A stretch of DNA of 64,000 nt from Dipteris shenzhenensis (taxonomy: Eukaryota > Polypodiophyta > Polypodiopsida > Gleicheniales): the NCBI GenBank assembly GCA_047967505.1, contig CM106539.1, one strand, 5' to 3'. Position numbers and translations under genes: made by a program. Positions 10,255 through 22,389 of the stretch are shown piece after piece; the first letter of the stretch is position 1; each line of letters opens with the position of its first letter. The notes under the pieces are model-generated. The model was not told where the DNA came from, made no database searches, and worked only from the letters and a program-made list of their open reading frames with translations.

Positions 10255-12885
10255 TTAACATTTTTTCTCCATTGACTGAATTGCATCCTCCAAGGGAGTT
10301 CCAGTCAGATGTTGATTGGTGGGTTCACCGAGGAGGCCTTCTCGCTCACCCGCTCCATGAGACAAGGCTACCCACTGGCTCCCTTCCTCTTTCTCTTTGT
10401 CACGGAGGCGTTGGGCTATTTCCTGAGATCGTCGACGGTTGGCCTCAAAGGGATGAGGCTACCAATCAAACAGGAGGAGGAGCTTTTGGACTCAGAGTTC
10501 ATTGATGATACAGCCTTTATGTGGAGGGTTCGAAGGCGAGCCTAGATGCAGTCAGGGAGGCTCTTGAGGTTTATTGTACCGCCTCAGGGGCAAGGATCAA
10601 CTGGGGCAAATCAGTCAGTTTTCTTTCAGTGACTGAGGAGTCCCAGGAGATTCTTCGGTGGGGCACATTGGTAGGCTTTAGGTGGATCTCGAGTGGCCAA
10701 TCGGCAAGGTACTTGGGATGCTGTGTGGGCATTGACATCTCCACAGAGCAGCAGATAGCCCAGTCCTTGAGAGCATGAGGCGCAAGCTTCTTTACTGGAG
10801 CTCAGCCAAACTCTCTTTGGCAGGCAGGGCCTTGGTGGCTAACCAGTTCCTGTTGGCCACAGCCTGGTACATAGCCTCTTGCTGGTGTTTTCACAGGGGT
10901 TGCATGGGTGAGACGCTTGGTGCATAACTTCCTTTGGGCAGGATTAGATGGCACTTGCAACACCAGAGCTAAAGTTGCATGACAAACAGTGATACTACCA
11001 CAGGCATAGGGAGGCCTAGGTATTATAGATCCAGAGATGCAAAGCAGAGCCCTATTGGGCAAGTTGATAGTCAGGGGTCTCACTCCAAGCATGGAGCCCT
11101 AGAAACTTCTCCTGTAGCACGGTCTCTTGAGGAACACCCCTCGCACAAGTGGTCAGTGGTAGCCGTCCCCCCCCGCACAGGTGGTCAGTGGTAGCCGTCC
11201 CACAAGTGGATCTTTTCGGAGGCCCCTCTCATGGGGAAGGGCTCATCCCTGATGAGGAGTCTCTTAAGGGTCTGGTAGTATCTCAGGAGGTCTCATCCGA
11301 GTCAGCCCCCAGTACGCGGACAAGTTTGCATGCCAGCCACTTATCTAGCACCCGGAGTTCAGAGACCAGGATGGTTTGATGCTAGGGCAATGGCTACACA
11401 TTGGTTGGGCACAGTGGGATAGCAGCACAGCTCGCTCCCTATGCAGACATTGTCTAGTATCCCAGCAGAGGCAGAGGCATGATTGGAGGTCCTTTCTCAT
11501 CTGAGAGGGGCTGGCCAGAGGATGGTGGAGATAGAGGTAGCTATTCTGGACTCTTGGAGGGAGGGACTGCAGGTTTTCACTCTGGCACATTGCCTAGGAC
11601 AGTTCTCTAGGATGGTTGTACCTCTGAGGATTCAGTTGTGCCCATAGTCGCCAGCCCCCATGAGCATGTGGTTCTATGATGCGGGGCCAAGCAGACTACT
11701 GCAGCCCTAGATCATGGGGGATCAGAAGATGGACGGGGTGTTAGGCCAGGTGGGTTGGTAGAGGGTCAGAGTAGTGGGACGTTTGGGCAAGGAATGGTCG
11801 ATCGACCCTTCTTGCATCACAGAGCTAGATGCCCCCTGCTAGAGACTATGGTTGGGAGGGACGCCCTCTCAGCGAGTGGCTATGGCTAGTTAGAGCAGCC
11901 AGAGAGAGCAGAGTAGGTGCCTTTCTTCTCGTACACCACGCGGATAGGACGTCGCATCCAAATGGACGCAATGGCCCGGACCCCTTCACAGGAGAGACAC
12001 TAGAGTGCACAATAGGTGTCTGAGGAGGTTAGATCCAGATTTTGGGCCCACTTGTGGTCTAGCCTGCGTCCACGGAAGATATCCTATTTCTTCAAGATGG
12101 TCGCACACGGTGGTCTCCCAATGGGCCCATGGCTTGAGCAGATGCAAGTGGATGGCAGCTACCACAAATGTACAGTCTGAGTTGTGGAGACTATTCCTCA
12201 CTACTTATGGAGCTGCCTAGCAGCTCAAAGGATATGGTTCAGAGTGCTTCGGATTGTGGCATGACTTCAGAGCACGTAGAGAGATTTCACATGGGGTATG
12301 GCAGCTTGGCTTACAGAGGGGGGCCACACCTTCTCCATAGACACGGTCTCGCTAGCTTACCAGAATACAGGGTTAGAACATTTATAGCATTGAGCTTCAC
12401 TTGTCTACTACTCCCCCCTTCTCACCATCTCCCTCAGTCGAGAGAGGATAGTGTTTGGGAGACAGTGGCCAGCATCATGGCCTGGAACATCTGGCTGGCC
12501 CGTTGCAATTGGGTCATGGGCCAATACCATGTTCCTCCGATGGCTACGTTGGTTGCCATTCACTACGATCCATTTGGGAGTGCGTCATTCCAGGTTCTTG
12601 AGCTATCGATGATAGGCGAGCACATTTTCGCAAGGCTTGGCCTACAGGTGTATTTTATGATCTCACACCACGAGGGATTTGCTAGCTGTATAGTCCACCA
12701 CCATGGTTGTTAGCCCCTATTACAGAGAATCCCTAGGCAATGAGTTGGGATCTCTGGCAACAGGCGGGTTTTCTTTGAGCCCATTTTGTTTTTGGCCACA
12801 CGATTGGCACCTTTCTGGTTTTGCCAATTTGTGTGGTTGGATTTTAAGCATTAATAGAAGTTCCTTTTCTCTGTTTTAAAAAAAA
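10255..12885 (+). mobile_element. 5'-truncated LINE (non-LTR retrotransposon)
   Basis: The element begins inside reverse transcriptase and runs in broken frames to a poly-A tract (12878-12885) after a transcript-like tail (TTGTGTGGTTGGATTTTAAG). Order of pieces: RT (about 10309-10900), a connector with LSLAGRALVANQFLL-type sequence (about 10790-10870), and the C-terminal region where plant LINEs read WNIWLARCNW (about 12480-12520). The endonuclease and ORF1 are missing, the usual result of incomplete target-primed reverse transcription. A flanking target duplication was not found. Stops and frameshifts show it is inactive. Confidence 0.75.
10309..10900 (+). pseudogene. LINE reverse transcriptase remnant
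   Basis: RT signature blocks in order: RSMRQGYPLAPFLFLFVTEAL (family: RQGCPLSPxLF), then the catalytic box EFIDDTAF at about 10496-10519 (family: F/YADD; here I replaces A), then YCTASGARINWGKSVSF, GFRWISSG, ARYLGCCVGI and MRRKLLYWSSAKLSLAGRALV. The blocks lie in two frames, so at least one frameshift occurred near 10540. The order and wording match plant L1-type LINEs. Confidence 0.78.
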
Positions 12886-15800
12886 GTAGGCAACCAGCTC
12901 CTCAAGTAATTTCATTCCATCATCCATCACTACTGATTTCATCTCAAACATGGAGCATATCATGTCTTTGGACTCAATTTCCATCCCCAGTTTAGATTAA
13001 TAGATTAGTCATCAAGACACTACAGTATTATATCAATGATGCTTTAGTACATCACTTGGATTCAATCATCACCACCACTTCATATGAATAGATCATTCCT
13101 TAACACGAGCACATTTATCCATTAGCGCATTCCTACCCCACTGTAGTGGAAAATTGTCATTTTTGGCAATTGTGCAAGCTAGGGAACCTTGTATTCCAGC
13201 ATGCACTTATGGCTTAAATATATGATTAAAGCACTTATGGATATGGTATGCAATTCCATATGTGATGTAGATTGTTGGTTTGATCTAGGACTTGAGATCT
13301 ATAACAACAATAATATTTTGTAGCTCACATGTCTTGAGAAAAGATTCTATATTTTTTTGTGTATTTCAAGCTCCTAGGCTAGGCCTTCTTACTATGTTTG
13401 ATGTCGATGGATGTTGGATTGAGCATCAAGTCTGATAGATTTCCATGACTTATCAAATTTTGGGCCTGTTTAGTGGCACGTAGTACCATACTTGCACCTT
13501 TGGTCCCTACTTTTATGCAGCACTTGGATCATGCTATCCACAACACCTATGCATTCTTCTATGATCTCACATCCTATGATGGATGCTACTCTATTGCAAG
13601 AAGCCTCAAGTAGTGTTATCGGTTCTTTTAGGTTGGTGATACCCTTTTTTGTCACAACTTACCAAATTGCATCATCTCAAATGACCAATTCACTTCACAT
13701 CTTCTATGGAGCTGATTCACATGCATAGTGACTTTTGAGATGTTTAGCTTCAACTCAGCCATCTCTAGCATGTAATCATACACACATTCATCTTTTGATA
13801 GATTGATAACTTCATTTATGCATACCTCCCTCTTCCCTTTCACGTAATTTCTAGGTTTTGTTCTACACGGTGAAGGATTATCTATAGTTCAAGAGCAAGA
13901 AATGCATATCAATATATAGGATACTAGTTGTACTCACTATATAACCTTTTGCTACATAGTCAATGTGCTCTCACTTGCACATACTACACTGATATTTTTA
14001 GTTTTCTTTTTCAATTTTGGTTGCTATCAAAAAAAATCTTTAAAATATCTTATACATACACCCTCTATCAATGTAGTGCAATTTAGAAGGGTGTGTTAAG
14101 GTTGGTGTAAATTACACCATAGATGTAGGGCATAGGGTAGAATCCTAATCGTAACTCTAGGGGATTCATGTATATATTCATCTTTATGTTCAACATATTA
14201 TAGCATACGATTATGTATCTTGTGCACTTCATCTCTCCCCTCAATTTTCCAACAAAGATCACCCCATAAACAAGTTCAAGAATAAAACTATTTGGCTCTC
14301 AAGGAACTACATGATGAGATGAGAAAATCAGAGCTATGTAAGGGCTAAGCCTAAATTGATGAAGCATAGTAGGAGTGGTCTTAAGTGGGACAAAACAATC
14401 AAGAATAAGTTATGAAAAGCTATGAATGCTTATGTGGAGCATCAACCCTGATGATGCAAGTCGTGCTCCAAAGCTTAGAGGCGAGGCACTTTGGCATTTG
14501 TGCTTTGAGCCTGGTTACTAGGCAATGGAGGGAGACAACTGGTGTGCAAACCCGAGGGGGTGAATCCTACAACACATAGGGGGGAATGGGATTAGGGTCC
14601 AAACTGATGACCTTGAGAGGCCATGGGTGCAAAAAATCGATACCTATTGAAACCTCATCAGGGAAGAGGTGCCAGCTTTCTTCCATTGTTCAAGGACATG
14701 GACCTTTTCCACGTCCACAATACCAAGATGTGAAACCTTATATATGTGTCGCTTATGCATGTCATGTAGTCCCATTTATTTGGTTTAGGGATATAGCATA
14801 CCATGAGTAAATTATGCCACATGGAAGTGGCCTCAATAATGACAATGCTCGATGTGCCATAACAACTAGGCAAAATAGGCCAACAGGGTCTCTACGGTTC
14901 AATTGGGAAGATTCTCAATCTTCTTTATATTTGTCCATCACTCAACCGTGTAGGAATCCCTCTAGTGGTTGACCTTAGTTTAGATAGATCAAACTTGTGG
15001 TTGCCATATGGAATTACTCAAGCTAGAGGTTGATACATGTGGAAGCCCAATGTTGTAACTTCATTGGCAACCTTCATGGCTTGAAACCGCATCTAGAGGT
15101 TCTCTCATTTTGAGATGGCATGGACAATATCAACATGGTTATGTATAGCTAATGGTAAAATGTCAAAGGCTAAAGGAAGGGGCTTCGAGATTATTTCTGG
15201 TGAAGAGGTTTGGGCAGCCGCATTGGGTACAAAAGCTGGCTAGAAACAAAGGAGGCAAGGCACAAATTTCTATAGATGAGAGAGGACAAGAATTGGGTGA
15301 AAGAGAGGGGTCCACTTGGGAAGAAAGGTTAAGCCAAAAGAGTGCTCGAGCTGTGGACTTATCAAAAATTGTAGCCATTGTTGTAGATTGTTTTCTTCTT
15401 GCACTAGCAGAAGAAGTCTTACAGCCAACTAAAATCTTTGAAGTTGTTGATCAAGGGATAGCCATATCTTGCAGGACCTTCCTAGCCTTGATACCATGGT
15501 AGCTTGTCTCGATGGTGCTCATCTAGCATAGGGATCTTTAACATGAGGTCATGAATATGTGCAAAGGTATGGACTTGTTTCTACTATGAGTTTTACTTGA
15601 CTTGGAGGGAGTCCAAATTTGTATTAGGTAAGCCATGTATTTGGATTAGCTTCCATGTGCCTTAGTTGCTTATGCTATGACTTGCAACATGCCCAAACCT
15701 GTTAGAACTCATTGTTGGATACAATGCAGCCTAGGCGTGCACTTGTTGAAAGCAAAGGGGAGCATGGGTATGGTTGCAAGGCTAGATGATCAATCTAGGG

Positions 15801-16053
15801 CTTCTCACACTACTCTTAAGATCTGTAAGCATCTCAGAGACTATAAGAGCGGAGTAATGGTTGCTCAATTATGACTCATGCTTTTGGGTTTTTATGCTAT
15901 CATGCCTGGGAAATTGTGTGGGAACCCAATGTTTGCCCATATGTCCGAGGACACACAGTGACAAAGTGACCAAGGTCAAGTTACCAACACTAGAGAGGGA
16001 AACCATGGCTTTTCCTAACTTATTGTTAGAGTGGGGCTTGGGTGTCACTAAAG
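12886..16053. other. Long AT-rich stretch without a recognised gene
   Basis: Several frames of 60-116 codons occur (for example 15152-15502 +, Lys/Glu-rich) but none carries a motif I can name and none is supported by neighbours. These are most likely old transposon debris. Confidence 0.4.
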
Positions 16054-16199
16054 GGCCAAGTGTGCTAGGCATTGGGACTATCTTAGGAAAAGTTGGTGTC
16101 TCAAAACAAATAAATGTGCGAGGCCAAGTGTGCTAAGCATGGTAGGCATGGGACCTAACCTAAGCAAAGTTGGTGTCTCAAAACAAATAAATGCGCATC
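16054..16199. repeat. Imperfect tandem duplication (68 and 78 bp)
   Basis: Units 16054-16121 and 16122-16199 both start GGCCAAGTGTGCTA and end GTTGGTGTCTCAAAACAAAT-AAATG, differing by a short insertion in the second. Confidence 0.8.
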
Positions 16200-16224
16200 A
16201 AGCTTTTAGTGCACTTGGCTACAT

Positions 16225-16400
16225 GGCGGGTACATGCTTGCAAGATTAACCTGATGCTTTGGCAGGTCGCACTTGTCAAAGCTATTTGTAAGAGGCATGG
16301 TGTCTACATGGAACCATAAGGTTTCCCCTCTTTGTGCTTTATGTGGCGATAGACAAGTTGAAACCCACAACACATTCTCTAGGATTGCTTTGTAATAAGA
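16225..16400 (+). pseudogene. LINE-type zinc-binding RT C-terminal (zf-RVT) fragment
   Basis: The + strand reads KINLMLWQVALVKAICKRHGV, a stop, then LCALCGDRQVETHNTF. This matches the zf-RVT pattern 'K..FFLWR......T...L..R.V....C.LCG...ET..HLF' found downstream of plant LINE reverse transcriptases. The fragment is short and contains a stop. Confidence 0.5.
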
Positions 16401-16520
16401 CATTTCTCTAGGATTGCTTCATGCGGTAGGTTGAAACCCACGACACATTCTTTGGGATTGCTTTATGTGATAGACAGGTTGAAACCCACAACACATTCTC
16501 TAGGATTTCTTTGTAAAAAG
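16357..16520. repeat. Three degenerate copies of a GTTGAAACCCAC repeat
   Basis: GTTGAAACCCAC(A/G)ACACATTCT followed by (A/G)GGATT(G/T)CTTT occurs at about 16357, 16430 and 16478. The unit length varies (about 73 then 48 bp), suggesting unequal tandem duplication. Confidence 0.75.
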
Positions 16521-16778
16521 ATATTTCTGGTGGAAAGTTATCAAATAGCTTGAGATTTTTGAAATAATTATCAAACTAACTTGGAAGAGAGCTCTAGTTG
16601 GTGACAATGAGGATGCCAATGATGTACTCTATGAAGTTGGTAGTTGATAAGGGCAGTGGTATAGCTGTTAGCTACTATCATCATTGTAAATGGTCACATG
16701 GTAATGATGATCGTGGTTATCATTATAATTATCATTATCTTCATGATAATAGACAACCATCACCACCGTACAGGTGCT

Positions 16779-16994
16779 TGATGATTCAAGGGAGAGATAT
16801 AGTTCATAGACTCAAGTGTATGCATTAGAATGCCTTCACCTTCCATTGCACACTCCACCATCCATGAGCTTGCTGACAACATTAGATCAGCCTCAACTTG
16901 GGATTACCATTATCACTTATCTCTTGTCACTTCACCACACCCACACATGTCATACTACCATATACAACTCCACACACCCATAACATACATGCCA
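16779..16994 (-). repeat. 3' LTR of the deleted copia element
   Basis: On the + strand it starts TGATGATTCAAGG and ends ACATACATGCCA. It is about 80 percent alike to 18380-18588 by eye, sharing GAGATATAGTTCATAG and ACTACCATATACAACTCCAC. Confidence 0.75.
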
Positions 16995-17264
16995 ATGCAT
17001 ATTGTCTTTTGCATCATTCATATAATTGTGGATGAATCAATGACTTCAATGCCTTAGAAATATTTTAGCTATCATATTTTTTTCATGTCAAATTCTTTTG
17101 CAAGTCTCTTCTTTTTAACTAAAACTTCTACATCATTGTCACCTCTGATGATTAAATTATCCACATAAATTACTATCACCACGATACTGCCATTTGTGTG
17201 CTAAACATCAAGTGGATATTCATATTTTGACTGGCTAAAAATTAGACCTAGCAATAGTTTTCTT

Positions 17265-17660
17265 ATTTTTTCACACCATGCCCTTGGTACTTGCCTTTTA
17301 AACCATAAAGTTCTCTTTTCAATCTACACACATAAACTGGATACTTGGGATGAACATACCCCTAGAGCTGATGCATGTATGACTCCTCCTTCAATGGGCC
17401 CTTTAGAAAGGCATTTTCACATCCATTTGATATAATTGCCAGCCATACATGGTTGCTGCTAAAACTGCAACTCTTATGGTTGGCATCTTTGCAACTCGGC
17501 TGAAAGTTTCCTCATAATCTAAGCCATACGTTTGGGCATATCCATTTGCTACCAATATTGCTTTGTACCTTTCCAATATACCACATTCTACTTTATACAC
17601 TCATTTAGATCCAATAGCTTTCTTCCCAAGTGGCAACTCAACTAGATCCCAGGTCTTGTT
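17265..17660 (-). pseudogene. Copia reverse transcriptase N-terminal fragment
   Basis: The minus strand reads NKTWDLVELPLGKKAIGSK, a stop, then VYKVE..., ERYKAILVANGYAQTYGLDY, EETFSRVAKMPTIRVAV and QLYQMDVKMPF, followed by LKRELYGLK. This is the start of the Ty1-copia RT domain (family: KARLVAKGYxQxxGIDYxETFSPVAK, then HQMDVKTAFL). The YVDD box is lost with the deletion. Stops interrupt the frame. Confidence 0.85.
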
Positions 17661-18365
17661 TTTTGCAAGTGCATTTATCTATTCATCCATTGCATTTTCC
17701 AATTCATCCATTGCATTTTCCTAATCCCTATTGCCAATATCCTCTCAAAGTTTGCAGGCTCCAATGAATAATTTTGAGCATAGTGCATTTCATTGTATGT
17801 AAGCCTCTCAATTCAATGTCTTACTCTTTTTGAAGTTCTTACTTGTGGTAGTAAATTGCTTTGCATCTATTTTCTTGCATGTAGTGGTAGGTATTTTCCT
17901 ACAAATGATGGATAGCAACCTTCACACTTTGTTAAAGCTTGATGTACAACAATAGTAAGGCAACACCAGAACAATAATGAATATGCTCAAAATAAAAAAT
18001 GATTTTTTTGGCTCAGTTGTGCATACCTTCTAGAGCCGGCGTGCAGCTTTGTGACATTTTATATCAAGAGAAGAGTTAGACATTTAGTGCCAAAAGCTAT
18101 AGCATATGAAGGTTGCCAAACAATATCAAGTTGGGTGTCCATAGTAGATTGGAACGCTTGGTTATGCTTGATGCAATGCCTTGCTACTAGCTTATTTCTT
18201 GATGATGTGCTACTTTTGCTATGTCCAACTAGTTTGCTGCTCCATGCACTACTCACTGCTGGTTATTGCATTTGGTAAGCTCCATGACTCCTCTTCACAA
18301 TTTCTTCTTCTCTTCTTGAATTCTTCATTCCCTATTGTGTAGAAACTCCACTAGAGATAACCAAG

Positions 18366-18377
18366 ATCTGATACCAC
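18366..18377 (-). promoter_or_regulatory. Primer-binding site, initiator-Met tRNA type
   Basis: Minus-strand TGGTATCAGATC, two bases inside the 5' LTR. The same core primes the complete copia element and the chromovirus in this window. Confidence 0.7.
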
Positions 18378-18379
18378 AT

Positions 18380-18588
18380 TGGTGATTCAAGGAAGAGATA
18401 TAGTTCATAGCTTCTTTGATAAGTGCCTTCATCTTTCATTGCACGATCCGCCATCCATAAGCTTGCCTACAAACATCACACTGACCTCAACTTGAGATTA
18501 CCCTTATCCCTTAAATTGTGTTACATCACCACACCCACACACGTCATACTACCATATACAACTCCACACCCCTATAACATACATGCCA
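18380..18588 (-). repeat. 5' LTR of the deleted copia element
   Basis: On the + strand TGGTGATTCAAGG to ACATACATGCCA, 209 bp, homologous to 16779-16994. Confidence 0.75.
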
Positions 18589-18673
18589 TATATCAACAAA
18601 TACATCAAGAAGTGCTCACATGATGATGTAGTTAGTGTTATCATTATCATCATGATAACAAACCAACATGGTG

Positions 18674-18795
18674 ATGCATGGTGGTGGTGGTGGTGGTGGT
18701 GATGGTGGTAACAATGGTGATGGTGATGGTAGTGTGTGTGATGGTATTGGTGATAATGGTAATGGTGGTGGTAGAGGTGAAGGTGGTCGTTGTTA
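18674..18795. repeat. GGT/GAT trinucleotide-rich low-complexity tract
   Basis: About 120 bp of interrupted (GGT)n and (GAT)n. Read on the minus strand it gives His-rich translation, which is a composition effect and not a gene. Confidence 0.85.
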
Positions 18796-19244
18796 TCATT
18801 GTCATCGTTTGATGGTGGTGGTGGAGTGTTTGGTGTTATCATTTTCATCATGTAGTAGACAATTAATGAATGTTATTGTCATATTTAGCTTGAAGTTGAA
18901 GTCCAAGTCATTTTTTCCCCGATCCAACATATGGAAAACTACTAGCATACTTAAAAAAATGGCATACCACTGAAGCTAGAGGAATGTCCTTTGTCTTTGG
19001 AATTTTTATAAAACCCAAGAATGTGCCCTTCCTTTGTATCTTATTTATCATCATTGTCTTGTCATGATCAAGGTTGCAATGGTTGTCATCATCATTTGTT
19101 GGGTAATTTGTTTTCCAAACAAGAAACAAACTATGTTGCTTGCCTTTTGAAGTGCACTTTTATCATCTTCAAATGGACACTTTGATACAATGATCTACCA
19201 TCACCTCCAAAACCCTGAAAAAGAGGAAGCATTTCCCCACTTTG

Positions 19245-19487
19245 TCTTCACTACTACTCATCTCCTTATTAGTTGATGTGGGAGTCACAATCCCCTTGAT
19301 TTATATATTTCCCCCATGATAAACTACTGTGGATCAACCATTTCATGTTGTATTATTCAAGGGCCTACCACCAAGTATGCTATAAAGCTTTTTCTTCACA
19401 CCAAGTATGCTATAAAGCTTTTTCTTCACTACTACTCATCTCCTTATTAGTTGATGTGGGAGTCACGATTCCCCTTATCAATATATT
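19245..19487. repeat. Nested duplication: 65-bp direct repeat 178 bp apart plus a 30-bp tandem pair
   Basis: The segment TCTTCACTACTACTCATCTC to GATGTGGGAGTCAC occurs at 19245-19310 and 19423-19487. Just before the second copy a 30-bp unit beginning CACCAAGTATGC is present twice in tandem (19369-19398 and 19399-19428), identical by eye. Confidence 0.85.
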
Positions 19488-21854
19488 AAAACCTTATTAT
19501 GTGGAGGCAAAGGAAACTACTCTCGCTTTGGTTAAGATATGATGTTTTACACACAATAGCTTTGACCAATGCACCTACTACTACACTTGGTAGGTTTTAC
19601 AAAGATAAGTCCTTGTAGAAACCCCTAATGTAGCAATATTGCTATAAAAGCATTCCTTCAAGAATCCCATTCAAATCTAAAATTTTAATGTCAAATATAT
19701 ATGCAATTTCTTAAAATAAAAGGAACAATCAAAACTATAAGATGTGAGGTCATGTATTCAAAATCATTAGAACCTTGTGATAGTGAGCATGTCTTTAACA
19801 AAGATGAGAAACAATTAGTTATCTCCAGCTCTTCTATTTCATCATGAAGTATTTTTTAAAAAGCCAAAGACTGAGGATGGGATAGCAAACCAATAGCTTT
19901 GAGAAAGTCCAATTCTCTATAATGAGAGATGTGGATGATGTTCTAGGCCAACCAATAACCTTCTTTGGCCTCACATTTATATCTAGCTTTTGACTGTGGG
20001 GTTTTTAAAATGTGATTGCAAAGAAACTAGAGTTGAAGAATTGAAATGGTAATGGAGATGTGAAAACATCTCTCAATCTGTGAAGTTATGATTCTTCTTT
20101 GTATTAATTATTTTGTGATGACAATTGTAAATTGTATTTATGAGAGGAAAAATGTGGCATGATTTGTATTTCAAGCTATGTAAAGATGAATTTTGTTTTA
20201 TTGAATCTTTTTTGTTGTTTTTAAAAATTAATATTGTTTTGTTGTTCCTTACTTTTCATGTTTTCTCTTCTTCTCTTAATCAATGATCGAATTTCAAGCT
20301 TGATCCACACTCACAACCTGCACAAATGGCTCAACCCAAGGTTTTCTAGAGCAAAATATCCTTAGTCTTAACTACATAAAGAGAAGCTCATCCACTTGGG
20401 AAATCCGGCATCATTGGGTCCAAATTCCCTCCTTTGCTTCCTTTGTGTAGAGGCAATTTGGTATCATTGGTCCATTATTGCCTAAATGCCCTTGTTTACT
20501 TCCATTGTGTAGAGGTATCACCTAGTGTTGTCATGTGCAACTTTTATTGCTTCATCTTTAACCTCCATTCCTTTTGAGATAAAAATTCCATATCTAAGGG
20601 ACTTACATTAATTCCGTTGGTGTGGTTGTAATTGTGGTCAACCATTACATAAAAGAACTAAGTTTCACTTGTCATAAAACAAATTTAAGGACAAATTGCA
20701 AAAAACATTTGTGTGTAGTTTTCTTGGGGCAAGCATGGAATCCATAAGTGAGACAATTACTTGTCCTTTGCTATCATTCATACTAATAAGGAAGCTTTAA
20801 AGCATGCAAATGCAAGCTTGGGAAAGGTTGATGCATATTTGCAAGCTAGTGTTAGGTTGTAGTAGATGTTTATGCTGGTAAATATAAGATTTGCCAAGGG
20901 AAACTCTAGAATCAAACAACATAGCCTTTGACAAATAATTATGAGAGTAGATTATGCTTCCTACTTTGTGGCCTTTAAAAATTCCATATTAAAATAGAAA
21001 TTTTGAGAAGCATATAATGCAAAGAGACGATAGAAAAAAGAGTAAAGAAATTGATTGCAAACATGTATCCAAATAGTCACCACATTGAGAGTTTTACTTT
21101 ATGGAAGATTGTATCACAACTTCTCAAATGTTTCAAAGCCTCCTAAAAATGGCAATAGGCAATTTGACTAAGGCTATGGTGGAGACAAAATTAGGTCTAG
21201 CATGCCATGGGTCCAATATGCACAAGCAAGAAGACCCCCAACTTCAACCAAGAAATCTAAAAGATGAGATTGCCTTGTTGAGGGAGAAAGGAAATTTTCT
21301 TGATATATGTGCACTGATTGTAATTGCAAAAACTGAAATTCCTCTTCTCTTTTTGAAAACAAGTTGCAAAAGATAAATCGATCTACAAGGTCTACATCTT
21401 TTTTATAAATATATTTCTAAAAGGTACACTCATATCCTTCTAAAAGGTACACCCATATCCCAAAAAAGCATTCATGAGAATCCAATTGTAATCAGGACCC
21501 TTGAAATCAACAAGGTCAATGTTTAGCAAGCACACTAAAATGTGTGATAACCCATGAAGAACAAACAGCTAAAACAATATTATTATGAAAAATCCAATTG
21601 TGGCAACCATCATTGAAATGACATTGCTCATGTTCAACAACCACAATGGAAAAACCATGATACATCAACATAATACACATCACAAAAAAGAAGGAGCATA
21701 AATGGAATAGGATGTAGAGTAGTCTAGTATCTTGCATTGAGAATCTTTTATAGAATGTCTACCATCTACTTGCCCACATTCTCTATGAGAATACTTTTTA
21801 TTGTTAGCTATGATATGATTAGTTAGTTTACTATGCAGGTATAATCTATCATTA

Positions 21855-22066
21855 GATTGATTACTTGTTGATACCAACAAAGATGTAACAAGTACATGTT
21901 CTAAATCTTCTTTATTTTTATACATATGATTAGATAAATTCTTCATTGTCTTTACTACATGTACAATATATCCTTTGATTGATCACTTGTTGATACCAAC
22001 AAAGATGTAACAAGTACGTGTTCTAAATCTTCTTTATTTTTATACACATAATTGGATAAATTCTTG
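21855..22066. repeat. About 122-bp tandem duplication
   Basis: Units start at 21855 and 21977; both contain CTTGTTGATACCAACAAAGA, TGTAACAAGTAC(A/G)TGTTCTA and CTTCTTTATTTTTATACA. The second copy is shorter at its right end. Confidence 0.85.
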
Positions 22067-22389
22067 TATTATCTTTACTTGTGTAGTAGCAATTCTAGAT
22101 TTAATTTCTCATTAACAATTCTCTGAACCTTCTAATCATAAATTTTAATAACTTTTAATTTGTTGACTTAGCATCTATATTACCTTTTCCACATGTATTC
22201 CATGAAGAATTTATCATTGCAAGAATTCTTTTACTAGAGAGGATGTAGGCCTATGAGCACCTAATGATAGTATTAAGAGATTGCAATTTTTACTTTAAAT
22301 GATTTTGTGTTGAGAAGTCAATTAGTCTAATGTAGTCGCTTGATTTCTTGGAGGACTATTGGGTCAATCTTTATGTGTTTTTGCTCTAG

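Larger units (their letters stand above)
16779..18588 (-). mobile_element. Internally deleted Ty1-copia element
   Basis: Direct repeats of about 210 bp at 16779-16994 and 18380-18588 are the LTRs, and on the minus strand TGGTATCAGATC lies right after the 5' LTR (18366-18377), the typical initiator-Met tRNA primer site. Between them a minus-strand reverse transcriptase fragment (17265-17660) survives. Full copia elements are about 5 kb; only 1.4 kb of internal sequence remains, so most of gag, integrase and RNase H is deleted. No matching target duplication is evident. Confidence 0.75.
18800..22389. other. AT-rich intergenic stretch with short duplications, no recognised gene
   Basis: No convincing coding sequence. 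Contains the duplications at 19245-19487, 21391-21463 and 21855-22066. The 91-codon frame at 21101-21376 (+) has no recognisable motif. Confidence 0.4.

Noticed and set aside
16779-18588. The two 210-bp repeats as a simple segmental duplication
   Set aside because: A copia primer site directly beside the right copy and an RT fragment between them on the same strand make them LTRs.
18549-18851. Minus-strand 100-codon His/Tyr-rich frame
   Set aside because: It is the translation of a GGT/GAT-type low-complexity tract; no metal-binding or other domain and no conserved neighbours.
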